Shown here piece by piece: positions 1-8,623 of a DNA stretch of 64,000 nt. Under the pieces are notes generated by a model. The model was not told the DNA's origin. It ran no database searches and saw only the letters and a program-made list of their open reading frames with translations. Each line of letters opens with the position of its first letter. Position 1 is the stretch's first letter. The position numbers and the translations under genes are program-made. The stretch covers positions 1,092,501 through 1,156,500 of the forward strand of contig NZ_ABTR02000001.1 in the NCBI RefSeq assembly GCF_000172975.1, given 5' to 3'. The DNA is from Dethiosulfovibrio peptidovorans DSM 11002 (lineage in GTDB: Bacteria > Synergistota > Synergistia > Synergistales > Dethiosulfovibrionaceae).

Positions 1-54
1 TCCGGTAATTTTGAAACTTCGACGCCCTTCGAGTTTTTAGAAGCGCAGCCATGA
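1..54 (+). CDS. 3' end of a gene entering from the left (partial, unidentified)
   Basis: Frame 1 reads through from the first base to a TGA at 52-54, giving a 17-residue tail that ends PFEFLEAQP. The other two plus frames stop sooner. A strong terminator follows nine bases later, which fits the end of a plus-strand gene. The fragment is too short to assign a function. Confidence 0.4.
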   Translation, partial: SGNFETSTPFEFLEAQP

Positions 55-62
55 TAAATATG

Positions 63-101
63 CGGGAATCTCGATCTTATGTCGAGATTCCCGTTTTTTT
101 C
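63..101 (+). terminator. Intrinsic terminator
   Basis: A perfect 12-bp stem (CGGGAATCTCGA with TCGAGATTCCCG) with an 8-nt loop is followed by eight T's. It ends the plus-strand gene entering from the left and also separates it from the convergent AraC gene. Confidence 0.9.
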
Positions 102-172
102 TTGAAATACTTAAGCTCCGATCTTTTCCTCTGACGTTCCTCTTGTTCCGTTTACTTCGAGTTCTCTGTCGT

Positions 173-967
173 CTAAATCCCGATCATGTTTTTTACGTCC
201 TGTGCCGGAGGGGTTCCGAAAAGTCGTTTGTACTCCCGGCTGAACTGTGAGGGACTTTCGTATCCCACCTGAAACGCCGCCGTCGCTGCGTCCAGACGTT
301 CGGTAAGCATCAACCGTCTCGCCTCGTTCAGCCGGAGCCTCTTCTGGAACTGGAGAGGGCTCATGGCCGTTACGGATCGAAAATGGTGATGAAAGGTGGA
401 TTGGCTCATGCCCGATCGAGAGGCCAGTTCGTCCATCTTGATCTGATCCGCGAAGTTTCTCCTTAGCCACTCTATCGTGCTGGCTATGCTGTGGCTGTGG
501 TTTCCCGCCGTGACTATCCGTCTCAATTTGGGGCCCTGTTCACCGACAAGAAGCCGGTAGAATATCTCCCGTTTGATCATCAGGCCCAGCACCGGTAGAT
601 CCTCCGGTGATTTAAGCAAGTTCACCAATCGAAGAAAAGCCTCCAGCATGTTCGGAGTTGCCTCGCTGGCCTCAAGTACCTGGGCTACTACCGGAAGATC
701 CACCGAGGTTATCAAAAAATATCTGTCGTCGTATATATAGCTTTCCTCTCCCAGAAAGATCCGCTTTCTCCCCTGGGCTATCAGGCATATGCTGGAGTCC
801 ATCGTATAGCTCAACGGCTCGGTAGGGGAGTTCCCCCTTATGAGAACCAGTCCTGCGATCTCCGTTTCCAGTCGAGGCCGTGTCCTGGTTCGCCTGTCGA
901 TCTCCATGGCTAAAGCCCTCTGTATAGTATCTATCCGATCATCGCAAGATCTCGCCGTATCGCTCAT
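173..967 (-). CDS. AraC-family transcriptional regulator
   Basis: A 264-residue regulator. Residues about 20-160 resemble the AraC-type N-terminal arm/cupin domain (the 'LICLIAQGRKRIFLG' region). Residues about 165-260 form a double helix-turn-helix AraC DNA-binding domain, with the signatures MSQSTFHHHFRSVTAMSP and VGYESPSQFSREYKRLFG. The start at 967 follows a GGAGG site. It is divergent from the cupin / CMD-flavodoxin / aldo-keto reductase cluster and separated from it by about 270 bp, so it probably controls that cluster; this is inferred from position only. Homologues of this subfamily often sit next to oxidoreductase genes. The inducing ligand cannot be read from the sequence. Confidence 0.9.
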   Translation of the reverse strand: MSDTARSCDDRIDTIQRALAMEIDRRTRTRPRLETEIAGLVLIRGNSPTEPLSYTMDSSICLIAQGRKRIFLGEESYIYDDRYFLITSVDLPVVAQVLEASEATPNMLEAFLRLVNLLKSPEDLPVLGLMIKREIFYRLLVGEQGPKLRRIVTAGNHSHSIASTIEWLRRNFADQIKMDELASRSGMSQSTFHHHFRSVTAMSPLQFQKRLRLNEARRLMLTERLDAATAAFQVGYESPSQFSREYKRLFGTPPAQDVKNMIGI

Positions 968-1235
968 CCTTATTTTGTCCTCCCGTTTTCCCGAGTTCTT
1001 TCCGTCAAGATGGAACGCTCCGACCGAGAAATCAAGCTTTTCTCCGCCTTATCGCAGGATCAGGCAAGGAACGGACAGTATCTGTATATCGCCTATCTTT
1101 ACCCCGGGTGTATAAATCCTTTTTAGAGATGAGACGGATATCACGACGGATCGCCGTTTTGGGCATGGCATATCGTGAGACAGTAGAGGCTTTTAATAGT
1201 AAATGGAGGTAGACGCAGATAAGGAGGGCCTGAAT

Positions 1236-1643
1236 ATGAACGAGATAGAGGATCTGTTTCCCAGAGGCGGGGAGAACGCCGCTTACGCCAAGTATTTTCT
1301 CGGAAAGAGTTATCTGAACATGCTTTCACTGGAGGGCGTGGTCATAGGGAACGTAACCTTCGAGCCCGGTTGCCGCAATAACTGGCACGTCCATCACGCC
1401 AAGTCCGGTGGAGGACAGATACTGCTGTGTACCGCCGGTTATGGCTGGTATCAGGAGTGGGGAAAGCCCGCCAGAAAGCTGGCGCCCGGCGACGTGGTGA
1501 ACATACCGGCAGGCGTCAAGCACTGGCACGGAGCAGCCAAGGACAGCTGGTTCGCCCATGTAGCGGTCGAGGTGCCGGGGGAGGACTGTTCCAACGAATG
1601 GCTGGAGATCGTGGACGACGAGCAGTACGAAAAACTGGCCTAA
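1236..1643 (+). CDS. Cupin-domain protein
   Basis: A 135-residue single-domain cupin. Metal-binding cupin motif 1 is visible as NNWHVHHAKSGGGQILLC and motif 2 as PGDVVNIPAGVKHWHGA, so the His/His/Glu-type ligands are present apart from normal subfamily variation. An upstream in-frame ATG exists at 1203, but an AAGGAGGG site at 1221-1228 lies 7 nt before the ATG at 1236, so 1236 is the likely start. It is first in a plus-strand cluster with a CMD-like fragment and an aldo-keto reductase, an arrangement common in anaerobes for small-molecule redox or quinone detoxification. The substrate is unknown. Confidence 0.85.
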   Translation: MNEIEDLFPRGGENAAYAKYFLGKSYLNMLSLEGVVIGNVTFEPGCRNNWHVHHAKSGGGQILLCTAGYGWYQEWGKPARKLAPGDVVNIPAGVKHWHGAAKDSWFAHVAVEVPGEDCSNEWLEIVDDEQYEKLA

Positions 1644-1659
1644 AGGGAGGTACGGCAAT

Positions 1660-2166
1660 ATGGGCAAGGTGACCGCGGGAAAAGAAATGCTGGGGGATTT
1701 CGCCCCTCAGTTTGCGGGATTCAACGACGACGTGCTTTTCGGAGAGGTGTGGTCCAGGGAGGACAAGCTGGCCCCCAGGGAGAGGAGCATCGTCACCGTG
1801 TCGGCTCTTCTGTCCAGCGGAATTTTGGACAGTTCCCTCAAGTTTCACATCCAGAAGGCGAAGGACAATGGTGTGACGAAAGAGGAGATGGTTAAGGATA
1901 TGGGCCGATACGATGTTGTCCTTATAGGGTTCCCTATCTGGTGGTATGTAGCGCCGAGGATAATACAGACCTTTTTGGAGAGCTACGATTTTTCCGGTAA
2001 GAAAATCTCGCTTTTCGCGACCTCCGGGATGAGCGGGATGGGAGATACGCAGGAGATTCTTCGTTTGTCCTGTCCCGGTGCGGCCACTTGGGGTGCCGGA
2101 AGAAGATTTAGTGAGTCTGCCTCGGAGAGCGAGATCAATCGATGGGTAGGCAAGTCGAGTTTCTAA
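1660..2166 (+). pseudogene. Chimeric remnant: carboxymuconolactone-decarboxylase N-terminus joined to flavodoxin C-terminus
   Basis: An open frame of 168 residues made of two unrelated halves. Residues 1 to about 75 are the start of a CMD/AhpD-like protein (KLAPRERSIVTVSALLSSG, then LKFHIQKAKDNGVTKEE). CMD proteins should continue with the second half of the domain, including the catalytic region, but it is absent. From about residue 78 the sequence becomes the middle and end of a flavodoxin (YDVVLIGFPIWWYVAPRI, FSGKKISLFATSGMSGMG). The flavodoxin N-terminal FMN phosphate loop is missing. The simplest reading is an in-frame deletion that fused two neighbouring genes of the cluster. A working protein is unlikely because neither half is a complete fold. 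Confidence 0.75.
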
Positions 2167-2184
2167 ACAAAGGGGGGGATTGCG

Positions 2185-2439
2185 ATGAATAAAATGGCGT
2201 TTGTTTTAGTAGAGCTTTTGATGGTGTTTAGCCTTGCGACTTGCGGCAGCGCCTCGTCGTCCAGCCCTTCAACGTCGGAAAACCCTGCCACCGTAGACTC
2301 CGCCGCCTCCGGTCTGAGAGAGAGCGGCGAGCTCTTGAGAAAAGCCGCAGGAAACGGAAACTGGCTGGAGGGAAGACGTTTCTCCTCCGGGGTGAAAGAA
2401 GAAGAGATCCAGCCCTGGATTGAAGGATTGGGCTTGTAG
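2185..2439 (+). pseudogene. Remnant of a lipoprotein flavodoxin (signal peptide joined to C-terminal tail)
   Basis: This 84-residue frame begins with a lipoprotein-like signal (hydrophobic stretch, then FSLATCGSAS, a lipobox-like Cys at residue 21) and a Ser/Pro/Thr-rich linker. It ends with WLEGRRFSSGVKEEEIQPWIEGLGL-type sequence, the normal C-terminus of flavodoxins. Exported flavodoxin-like lipoproteins of anaerobes have about 150 residues of flavodoxin fold between these parts; here they are missing. It is read as a second internal-deletion remnant beside the CMD-flavodoxin chimera. A small functional lipoprotein cannot be excluded, since an AAGGGGGGG site precedes the ATG. Confidence 0.6.
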
Positions 2440-2466
2440 AAAGATTGCTTTGCGAGGTGTTTCGCT

Positions 2467-3327
2467 ATGATTTTTGAAGAGACTTACAGTTTATCCAACG
2501 GAGTGAAGATACCCAAACTGGGGTTGGGAACCTGGTTTATCCCCGACGATCAGGCCGCGGAGGCAGTCAGGCAGGCCGTCGAGCTGGGATATCGCCACAT
2601 GGACACGGCTCAGGCCTACGAGAACGAGGCAGGTGTAGCAGCTGGTGTGAAGAGCTGCGGGATAGAGAGGGAGAAGCTCTTCGTCACCAGCAAGGTGGCC
2701 GCCGAGCATAAGACCTATGAGACCGCGGCTTCGTCCATCGACGAGACCCTTTCCAGGATGGGGTTGGATTATCTGGACATGATGATAATACACAGTCCTC
2801 AGCCTTGGAACGAGTTTCGAGACGAAAAACGGTATTACGAGGAGAACAAGGCCGTCTGGCGGGCTTTGGAGGACGGCTATCGAGCCGGCAAGCTGAAGGC
2901 TATCGGAGTCTCCAACTTCCTCGTCGACGATCTGGAGAGCCTGCTGGCGGATTGCACCGTGAAGCCCATGGTCAATCAGATATTGGCCCACATCGGCAAT
3001 ACCCCCGAGGAACTGATGGCTTTCTGTGAAAAGAACGATATTTTGGTGGAGGCCTACGCTCCTATCGCTCACGGGGTTGCGCTTTGGAACCGGGAGCTGG
3101 TGGCGATAGCGGAAAAATACGGTATCACCGTTCCCCAGCTTTGCATCAAATACGTGTTGCAGCTGGGCACTTTCGCTCTTCCCAAGACGGCGACCCCAGC
3201 TCACATGGTGGACAACGCCAAGCTGGATTTTACCGTCACCGACGAGGATATAGGAATCCTGAAGAGGCTCTCCGACATGAAAGATTACGGAGAGTTCAGC
3301 TTCTTCCCTGTGTTCAGCGGCAAGTAA
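2467..3327 (+). CDS. Aldo/keto reductase
   Basis: A 286-residue aldo/keto reductase. The AKR TIM-barrel signatures are visible: LGLGTWFIPDDQ near residue 20, the catalytic block GYRHMDTAQAYENEAGV (Asp, Tyr), a Lys in VTSKVAAEH, and the His block YLDMMIIHSPQPW. The expected tetrad Asp-Tyr-Lys-His is therefore present. KAIGVSNF and the C-terminal coenzyme-binding region (LPKTATPAHMVDNAKL) fit NADPH binding. It is the last gene of the cluster under the AraC regulator and appears intact, unlike the two frames before it. The substrate is unknown; 2,5-diketogluconate-reductase-type annotation is usual for this family but not demonstrable here. Confidence 0.92.
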   Translation: MIFEETYSLSNGVKIPKLGLGTWFIPDDQAAEAVRQAVELGYRHMDTAQAYENEAGVAAGVKSCGIEREKLFVTSKVAAEHKTYETAASSIDETLSRMGLDYLDMMIIHSPQPWNEFRDEKRYYEENKAVWRALEDGYRAGKLKAIGVSNFLVDDLESLLADCTVKPMVNQILAHIGNTPEELMAFCEKNDILVEAYAPIAHGVALWNRELVAIAEKYGITVPQLCIKYVLQLGTFALPKTATPAHMVDNAKLDFTVTDEDIGILKRLSDMKDYGEFSFFPVFSGK

Positions 3328-3397
3328 CGACCTAGAATTTACCTGACGAACCTGGATTTATTCATCCAGCTAGTATTTCGAGGTTAAGGGAACGGTC

Positions 3398-3443
3398 GGA
3401 GGAGGTCCTCGGCTCTTGGCGGATCGGAGATTTCCTCCTTTTT
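3398..3443 (+). terminator. Probable terminator after aldo/keto reductase
   Basis: GGAGGA at 3398-3403 can pair with TCCTCC at 3433-3438, which is followed by a T-run. An outer inverted repeat, GTTAAGGGA (3383-3391) and TCCCTTAAC (3461-3469), surrounds it. The inner loop is long, so strength is uncertain. It lies between convergent genes. Confidence 0.4.
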
Positions 3444-3490
3444 GTGGACCGATAACCCTATCCCTTAACGTCTAACGTCGGCTACTAGGG

Positions 3491-4804
3491 CTATTTCCCC
3501 TTGATCGGTAAGGTAACCACCATCTTGGTTCCCCTCCTGCCTTCCCCGTCCTCAATGGATATCCTTCCTCCGTGGTAGTCCGTTACGTTCTTGGCTATGG
3601 CCAGGCCGAGGCCGCTTCCCATGGCCCTCTCCCCGTGATATCTGTAGAAACGGCGGAAGACCCTCTCCCTCTCCTGGTTTGGGATGCCCGGCCCCTCATC
3701 CTCTATCTCCAGGATAAGTGTCTGGCCTTCGCCTCTGACCTTCACCGTAACGGAGCTTTCTCGAGGCGAGTATTTGAGGGAGTTGTCGATCAGGCTGGAT
3801 ATCATCGTCTTGAGCCCGTATCGGTTTCCCCTCACTGTCACAGGTCTTATGGGTTCCAAGAGACGAAGGGATATGCGTTTCATCTCGAATGACGGCCCGT
3901 ATTCCGAGAGCACCGCCCTCAAGACGTGCATGATGTCTACGTCTTCGGTCTCCTTGCCTAAGGTCTCCTCCGTCCTGGAGATGGACAGGAGCTGATTGAC
4001 CATGGCCGTCGCCCGGCCGATGCCCTTTTTCATCTTTTTAAGCATGCGTCCCATCTCGGCCTCTTCAGGGACCTCCAATGTGTTCTGGATCTGCAGGTCC
4101 ACGGCTGTGAGAGGGGTCCTCAGCTCGTGGGCGGCGTCGGCGATGAAGCGCTTCTGTCTCCTGATGGAGTCATCCAGTCTGGCCAGAAGGGCGTTCAGCT
4201 CCACGACCAGGGGCATGATCTCCTCCGGCACCTCCGTCTCGTTCACCGGATCCAGCCTGGACGCCTTTCTACTGCGTATGCTGTCGCAGAGCTCTTTCAG
4301 AGGCTTGAAGCTTTTGTTCACTACCAGATATATCCATAAGGCCAGCACCGCCGCCAGGGATAGCAGGGATCCGGCGGTTTCCATGGCGATCATGATCACC
4401 GTCTGCCGTCGCTTGGAGATGGGCTGTGAGACCTGGATGTCCCTGCCCTTTCGGGACAGGACGTAGACCCTCCAGCCTTCCCCTTCTCCTGAGACGTGGG
4501 AGAATCCGGTCTTACCCACGGCCTCGACCTCGGCGGAAGGGTCTGTGCTGTAGATCAGTCGGCCTGATTTATCCCTGATCTGTATGACCGACGATATGGT
4601 CTCCTCCTCGAACCCGCTGGATGTGTCCAATTCCTTCGGTCGACCGTTAAGATGGGCGGCCAGGGCCGTCTGTTCCATCTGATAGTCCATGATCTCGTAG
4701 ATCTCCTCCCTTATGGCCAGGAAGAGAATCACCATGACCGCCGAGGAGCACAGTACGGTGCCGAGCACGAGTCCCCATAGGAGGGACCTCTTTATGGATT
4801 TCAT
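3491..4804 (-). CDS. Two-component sensor histidine kinase
   Basis: A 437-residue membrane kinase of the QseC/PmrB type. A transmembrane helix at about residues 10-33, a short periplasmic sensor (34-135), a second helix at about 140-162 and a HAMP-like linker are followed by the HisKA box FIADAAHELRTPLTAV with phospho-acceptor His226. The N box (LIDNSLKYSP), the G boxes (DEGPGIP, GSGLGLAIAKN) and the rest of the HATPase domain are complete. Its ATG overlaps the response-regulator stop by 4 nt, so the pair is translationally coupled at the end of an ArnT-like / glycosyltransferase / GtrA operon. By analogy with PmrAB it may sense envelope stress or cationic peptides; this is inference. Confidence 0.93.
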   Translation of the reverse strand: MKSIKRSLLWGLVLGTVLCSSAVMVILFLAIREEIYEIMDYQMEQTALAAHLNGRPKELDTSSGFEEETISSVIQIRDKSGRLIYSTDPSAEVEAVGKTGFSHVSGEGEGWRVYVLSRKGRDIQVSQPISKRRQTVIMIAMETAGSLLSLAAVLALWIYLVVNKSFKPLKELCDSIRSRKASRLDPVNETEVPEEIMPLVVELNALLARLDDSIRRQKRFIADAAHELRTPLTAVDLQIQNTLEVPEEAEMGRMLKKMKKGIGRATAMVNQLLSISRTEETLGKETEDVDIMHVLRAVLSEYGPSFEMKRISLRLLEPIRPVTVRGNRYGLKTMISSLIDNSLKYSPRESSVTVKVRGEGQTLILEIEDEGPGIPNQERERVFRRFYRYHGERAMGSGLGLAIAKNVTDYHGGRISIEDGEGRRGTKMVVTLPIKGK

Positions 4805-5472
4805 CGTTTTTTATCCATGAGGTATCCGAATCCACGAACGTTCTTTACGATGTCCGTCCCCAGCTTTTCCCTCAGGTTGTGTATGTGCACCTGTATGGCG
4901 TTGCTCTCCACGTCCTTTTCCCATCCGTAGAGGGAGGCCTCCAGTCTTTCTCTGGACAGGACGATCCCTACGTTCTCCACGAAGGTCGTCAGCAGCACGT
5001 ACTCGCTGTGGGAGAGGCGGACCTCCCGGCCGTCCTTTGACACCCTTTTCGTAGCCGGGTCTATCTCCAGATCTGCGATCCGTATCGTCGGTGAGCTATC
5101 CCCTCTGACCCGTCTGGCGAGAGCCCTTATCCTGGCGGAAAGCTCCTCCAGCTCGAAGGGCTTGACCATGTAATCGTCGGCCCCGTTGTCCAGTCCGTTT
5201 ATTCGGTTCGGCACTGTGTCCCAGGCCGTGAGTATGATGACGGGGAGCCTGTTCCCCCCGTCCCTCATCTTCTGAAGCAGCTCCAGCCCCGATCCGTCGG
5301 GAAGGCCCAGGTCCAGGATCATCATGGAGAAGTTCTCCAGGTCCAGGGCCGTTGCAGCCGACTCCATGTCCCGGACCCAGTCGACGGTGTAGCCTCTTCT
5401 GGAGAGTCCCTCCTGTATCTCCTCCCCTATCATGCCGTCGTCCTCTACGATCAGGATTCGAATTTTCATCAC
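4801..5472 (-). CDS. OmpR/PhoB-family response regulator
   Basis: A 223-residue regulator. The receiver domain (1 to about 120) has the acidic pair in VEDDG, phospho-acceptor Asp54 in MILDLGLPDGSG, the Thr of ILTAWD and the Lys of VKPFE. The C-terminal winged helix (about 130-220) has LSHSEYVLLTTFVENVG and HIHNLREKLG. It partners the downstream kinase (4-nt overlap) and lies 3 nt after gtrA in the same operon. The envelope-modifying enzymes and their probable regulator therefore share one transcript, which allows autoregulation. The next Met also gives a full-length protein. Confidence 0.95.
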   Translation of the reverse strand: MMKIRILIVEDDGMIGEEIQEGLSRRGYTVDWVRDMESAATALDLENFSMMILDLGLPDGSGLELLQKMRDGGNRLPVIILTAWDTVPNRINGLDNGADDYMVKPFELEELSARIRALARRVRGDSSPTIRIADLEIDPATKRVSKDGREVRLSHSEYVLLTTFVENVGIVLSRERLEASLYGWEKDVESNAIQVHIHNLREKLGTDIVKNVRGFGYLMDKKR

Positions 5473-5475
5473 CCC

Positions 5476-5874
5476 TCATGAGTCGGAGGGCATCGTCTCC
5501 TTAAAGGCGATTCCCTTCATCAGAAAATAGAACGCTATCGTGTAGCACGCACCGGATACGACCTGGGAGAGCGTCCCATTTAGCCCAATCAATCTGACGG
5601 CGGCGATCAGCACCGCCAGGTTTAAGGCGTAGGCTGCGGCGAAGGAGCCCAGAAACAGGACGATCTCTCTTCCCAGATTGCCTCGGCTTCTGAAGTTCCC
5701 GTATTTGTTCAGTATAAAGGATACCGCCAGTCCAATCCCGTATCCTGCTCCGTTCCCGATCACGTAGTCGACGTCGAAGAAGTCCGTTAGAAGAAATATC
5801 ACCGAGAAGCAGATCGCCGTGTTTGTCACCCCGATGATGCAGTATCTCAGAAAGTGGGTTCCCCTCAACGCCAT
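5476..5874 (-). CDS. GtrA-family membrane protein (polyprenyl-phosphate sugar flippase-like)
   Basis: A 132-residue protein with four predicted membrane helices (LRYCIIGVTNTAICFSVIF; VIGNGAGYGIGLAVSFILN; VLFLGSFAAAYALNLAVLI; VVSGACYTIAFYFLM), including the NTAICF / FILNKYGNF signature of the GtrA/DPMS family. The frame is open further upstream, but the ATG at 5874 gives the normal family start and overlaps the end of the glycosyltransferase by 10 nt. GtrA proteins are thought to flip undecaprenyl-phosphate-linked sugars made by a partner GT2 enzyme, which is exactly the gene immediately upstream. Confidence 0.85.
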   Translation of the reverse strand: MALRGTHFLRYCIIGVTNTAICFSVIFLLTDFFDVDYVIGNGAGYGIGLAVSFILNKYGNFRSRGNLGREIVLFLGSFAAAYALNLAVLIAAVRLIGLNGTLSQVVSGACYTIAFYFLMKGIAFKETMPSDS

Positions 5875-6674
5875 GATCTCATAGCCGTTCCCCGAATAGG
5901 GGACGATTTTGTCACGATCGGGGGCAGCATGCGGTAACGATGGAATATGAGTACCAGATCCGTCAGTGACCTCAGCTTGCCCGCTAAATCCATCTTCGAT
6001 CCCGGTATCTCCCTCCACGATCTGAGGGGAACCTCGCAGATCAATTTCTTCGTTCTCTCCCTGCCGTAAAGTCGGAGCACCCTGGCAAAGATCTCAACGT
6101 CGAATCCCCATGAACTGATGAATGGATCCTGGAAGATTCTTTCCGCTAGGGACCTTTCGAACAGTTTTGCCCCGCACTGGGTTTCCCTAAAGCCCAGCCC
6201 TAGCACCAGGGATGCGAGAGCCGCGAAGACTCGGCCCTCAAGGTCTCTGAGGACGCTTCTCTCAATGGACGCCCCCATTCGCCTGATTCTGGATCCGCTG
6301 GCGACCGCGAATGAATCGTTTTCCCTCAGGATGTGGCGGAAGGAATCTATCTCGTCCAGCGGGGTAGCCAGATCGGCGTCCCAGAACCCCACATATCTTG
6401 CCGTTGCCGTGCGTTTCAAGGTGAAGTTTATGCCGGAACGGACTGCCTCGGCCTTTCCCGAGTTCCTATTAAGGTGCAAAGCCGTCGTCTGACGGGGAAA
6501 ACCCGAGCGCATCGGTTCCAGCCTCGCCCATGTGTTGTCCTGGCTGCCGTCGTCCACGAAGCAGAATCCGGTGTCCTCGTGGGACCTGAGGTATTTCCGG
6601 AAGGCGTCCAGGTTCAGACGTCGTCCTTCGTTGAAGCATGGGACTATTATCCAGGTTCCTATTCCGTTTTTCAT
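5865..6674 (-). CDS. GT2 glycosyltransferase, polyprenyl-phosphate glycosyltransferase (ArnC/DPM1-like)
   Basis: A 269-residue GT-A fold enzyme. The N-terminus WIIVPCFNEGRRL, the acidic CFVDDGSQDNTW motif and the catalytic DADLATPLDEI motif are those of dolichyl/undecaprenyl-phosphate sugar transferases. The frame is open for 70 codons upstream, but the ATG at 6674 overlaps the stop of the ArnT-like gene as ATGA and starts exactly where the family starts. It is expected to transfer a sugar from a nucleotide donor to undecaprenyl phosphate on the cytoplasmic face, feeding the GtrA flippase and the ArnT-like transferase. The sugar identity is not evident. Confidence 0.88.
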   Translation of the reverse strand: MKNGIGTWIIVPCFNEGRRLNLDAFRKYLRSHEDTGFCFVDDGSQDNTWARLEPMRSGFPRQTTALHLNRNSGKAEAVRSGINFTLKRTATARYVGFWDADLATPLDEIDSFRHILRENDSFAVASGSRIRRMGASIERSVLRDLEGRVFAALASLVLGLGFRETQCGAKLFERSLAERIFQDPFISSWGFDVEIFARVLRLYGRERTKKLICEVPLRSWREIPGSKMDLAGKLRSLTDLVLIFHRYRMLPPIVTKSSPIRGTAMRSWR

Positions 6675-8380
6675 CTTATATCGCTCCCCCTTGAGAGTCG
6701 AGCGTCGGGCCTTTCGGAGAATCGCCGGTTGGACAAAAGGACCTTCCCCACAGGCATTTGCAGCGAATAGACCGAAGGGGCCAGGAGGGACCTGAGCTTG
6801 GACAGATCGTCGCATTCGGCCACTAGAAAGACCTTTTTTTGTTTTCGCCACAGAGCCCGGAGTCCTTCGTCGTCTAAGAACCACGACCTGTCCTTTTCAT
6901 GGGCATCACCGAAATCCATATCCTGAGAGTGGGATGTGAGGACGACCCTCTGGCCGAGATAGAACGGCAGTCCCTGGTCGAACCCGCCGTATTGAACTAC
7001 CGAGTCTCCCTGCGATCTGTAGCGGCCGATGAATTCGGCCACGGTCCTGGAACTGTGGTTCGAGGCGTACACTGAGCCCAGCCCCACGGAACAGACGCCG
7101 TTGAGAAGCCCCACTATGCCTAGGACCACGACGACCTTCTCCATGTTCCCCGGCGGATTCGACAAGTAGACCACGGCCAGGGACCCTCCCCAGAGGATTA
7201 ATGCATCGGGAAAGGACCATCTGGCGATGCTCCAGAAGGGGTACTCTCCGTAGAAGAACGGGAGCGCTGCCAGGGCTATGCCATAGACCAGAAGGAGCGA
7301 CACGGTGAAGATGGTTGCAAGAGAGTTCTTCCCCTCGTGGTTCTCTCGGATGCGCGAGTCTATTTCCCTGCCGATGACGACCGAGAGGGGCGGAAAGGCT
7401 GGTAGGATATAAGGAATGAGCTTCGACCCGGAGAGAGAGAAGAACAGAACTGTGAAGGCCGCCCAGATCCACATAAAAGCCTCTCCTTTCCTTTCCTTCA
7501 GAGATTCTATGACCTTTCCCGCGTCGAAAAGGGAGAGCATGGACCGTAGAAGGAAACCGGTCCAGGGGAGAAGGCCGATCAGCACGATTGGCAGAAAGAA
7601 CCAGATCGGTTCGTATCTGTTGTCCGCCGTGGTCAGGTAGCGGATAAAATGCTGCCTGATAAAGAAGTAGTCGAAGAAATCGGGATTCCTTTCGCATACG
7701 GCTAAAAACCACGGCAGGGAGATAGCCAGCGACGCTCCGGACCACCTCAGGGAAAACATGCGGCCGAGCGCCCGTCGGTCGACTGTGACGATAGCCCAGA
7801 TCACAGCCGTACCGACAGGAATCACTACGCCTATAAGGCCCTTCGCAAGTATGCCGGCAGCCATGCTGACGTAAAAGGCGGGAAGCCATCGTCGGTTCCC
7901 TCTTTGAACCATGTAGAATCCAGCCATAGACGCGGTGACGCAGGACGTCAGGACCATGTCGGTTATGACCACGTGTGCCAAGGCGAAGAATAGAAGCGAG
8001 GAGCCCAGCACGATGGACGATATGTAGCCGGTCCTTTTCCCCCAGGTCGCCGAGGCCACTAGATACACGAGCCATATCGTGATGATTCCGCATATTGCCG
8101 GACCGAGACGTGCCGCCAGCTCGTTTTGGCCGAAAAGGCGGAACAGCATGGCGGTCAGCCAATAGGAGAGAGGCGGCTTGTCGAAGAATTTCGTGAAGTT
8201 GAGGTGAGGCGTCACGAAGTCGCCTGTAGCCAGCATCTCCCTGGCTACCTCGGCGTATCGTCCCTCGTCGGGATCCAGCAGTCCGTTCCAGTTCAAGGTT
8301 AGAAAGTAGACCACCGGGATACACAGCAGGGTCGTGATCAGGATCTTCGCGATCCTCTTTTCTCTTGCATCGTCGATCAT
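6671..8380 (-). CDS. ArnT-like GT39/83 glycosyltransferase (polyprenyl-phosphate-sugar dependent)
   Basis: A 569-residue polytopic enzyme. The first loop carries the conserved DPDEGRYAEVAREML motif of ArnT/PMT enzymes, followed by FDKPPLSYWLTAML and many hydrophobic helices up to about residue 430. The C-terminal part is a soluble periplasmic domain (about 430-569). ArnT moves an aminoarabinose from undecaprenyl phosphate to lipid A; this enzyme may modify lipid A or another envelope glycolipid or protein. It opens a five-gene minus-strand operon with the GT2 enzyme, GtrA and a two-component pair. No genes for aminoarabinose synthesis are in this window, so the donor sugar is unknown. Confidence 0.88.
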   Translation of the reverse strand: MIDDAREKRIAKILITTLLCIPVVYFLTLNWNGLLDPDEGRYAEVAREMLATGDFVTPHLNFTKFFDKPPLSYWLTAMLFRLFGQNELAARLGPAICGIITIWLVYLVASATWGKRTGYISSIVLGSSLLFFALAHVVITDMVLTSCVTASMAGFYMVQRGNRRWLPAFYVSMAAGILAKGLIGVVIPVGTAVIWAIVTVDRRALGRMFSLRWSGASLAISLPWFLAVCERNPDFFDYFFIRQHFIRYLTTADNRYEPIWFFLPIVLIGLLPWTGFLLRSMLSLFDAGKVIESLKERKGEAFMWIWAAFTVLFFSLSGSKLIPYILPAFPPLSVVIGREIDSRIRENHEGKNSLATIFTVSLLLVYGIALAALPFFYGEYPFWSIARWSFPDALILWGGSLAVVYLSNPPGNMEKVVVVLGIVGLLNGVCSVGLGSVYASNHSSRTVAEFIGRYRSQGDSVVQYGGFDQGLPFYLGQRVVLTSHSQDMDFGDAHEKDRSWFLDDEGLRALWRKQKKVFLVAECDDLSKLRSLLAPSVYSLQMPVGKVLLSNRRFSERPDARLSRGSDIR

Positions 8381-8542
8381 ATTGTCCTCCAGATTTTATT
8401 TGTCCGTTCTCTTTTGGCATCTGCCTCGGGGCGGTGGCCCCGTTAGAGGAAAACTATAGGACGAAAAACTTAAGAGAACCTTATGGGCTAGATCGGTGGT
8501 CTCTCTACAGGTGCCTTTTCCCCCGTCTGGCTAATTTGCCCC

Positions 8543-8570
8543 TTGACATTTCCCGATAACCCCGTAAAAT
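8543..8570 (+). promoter_or_regulatory. Promoter of the aromatic biosynthesis operon
   Basis: Consensus -35 TTGACA at 8543-8548, a 16-nt spacer, then -10 TAAAAT at 8565-8570. It lies about 50 bp before the leader-peptide start and about 325 bp before aroF, leaving room for the attenuator. Confidence 0.8.
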
Positions 8571-8623
8571 GCATCGACAATACAGCACGATAAAATTATC
8601 CGACGACGAAAGGAGGGATACCC

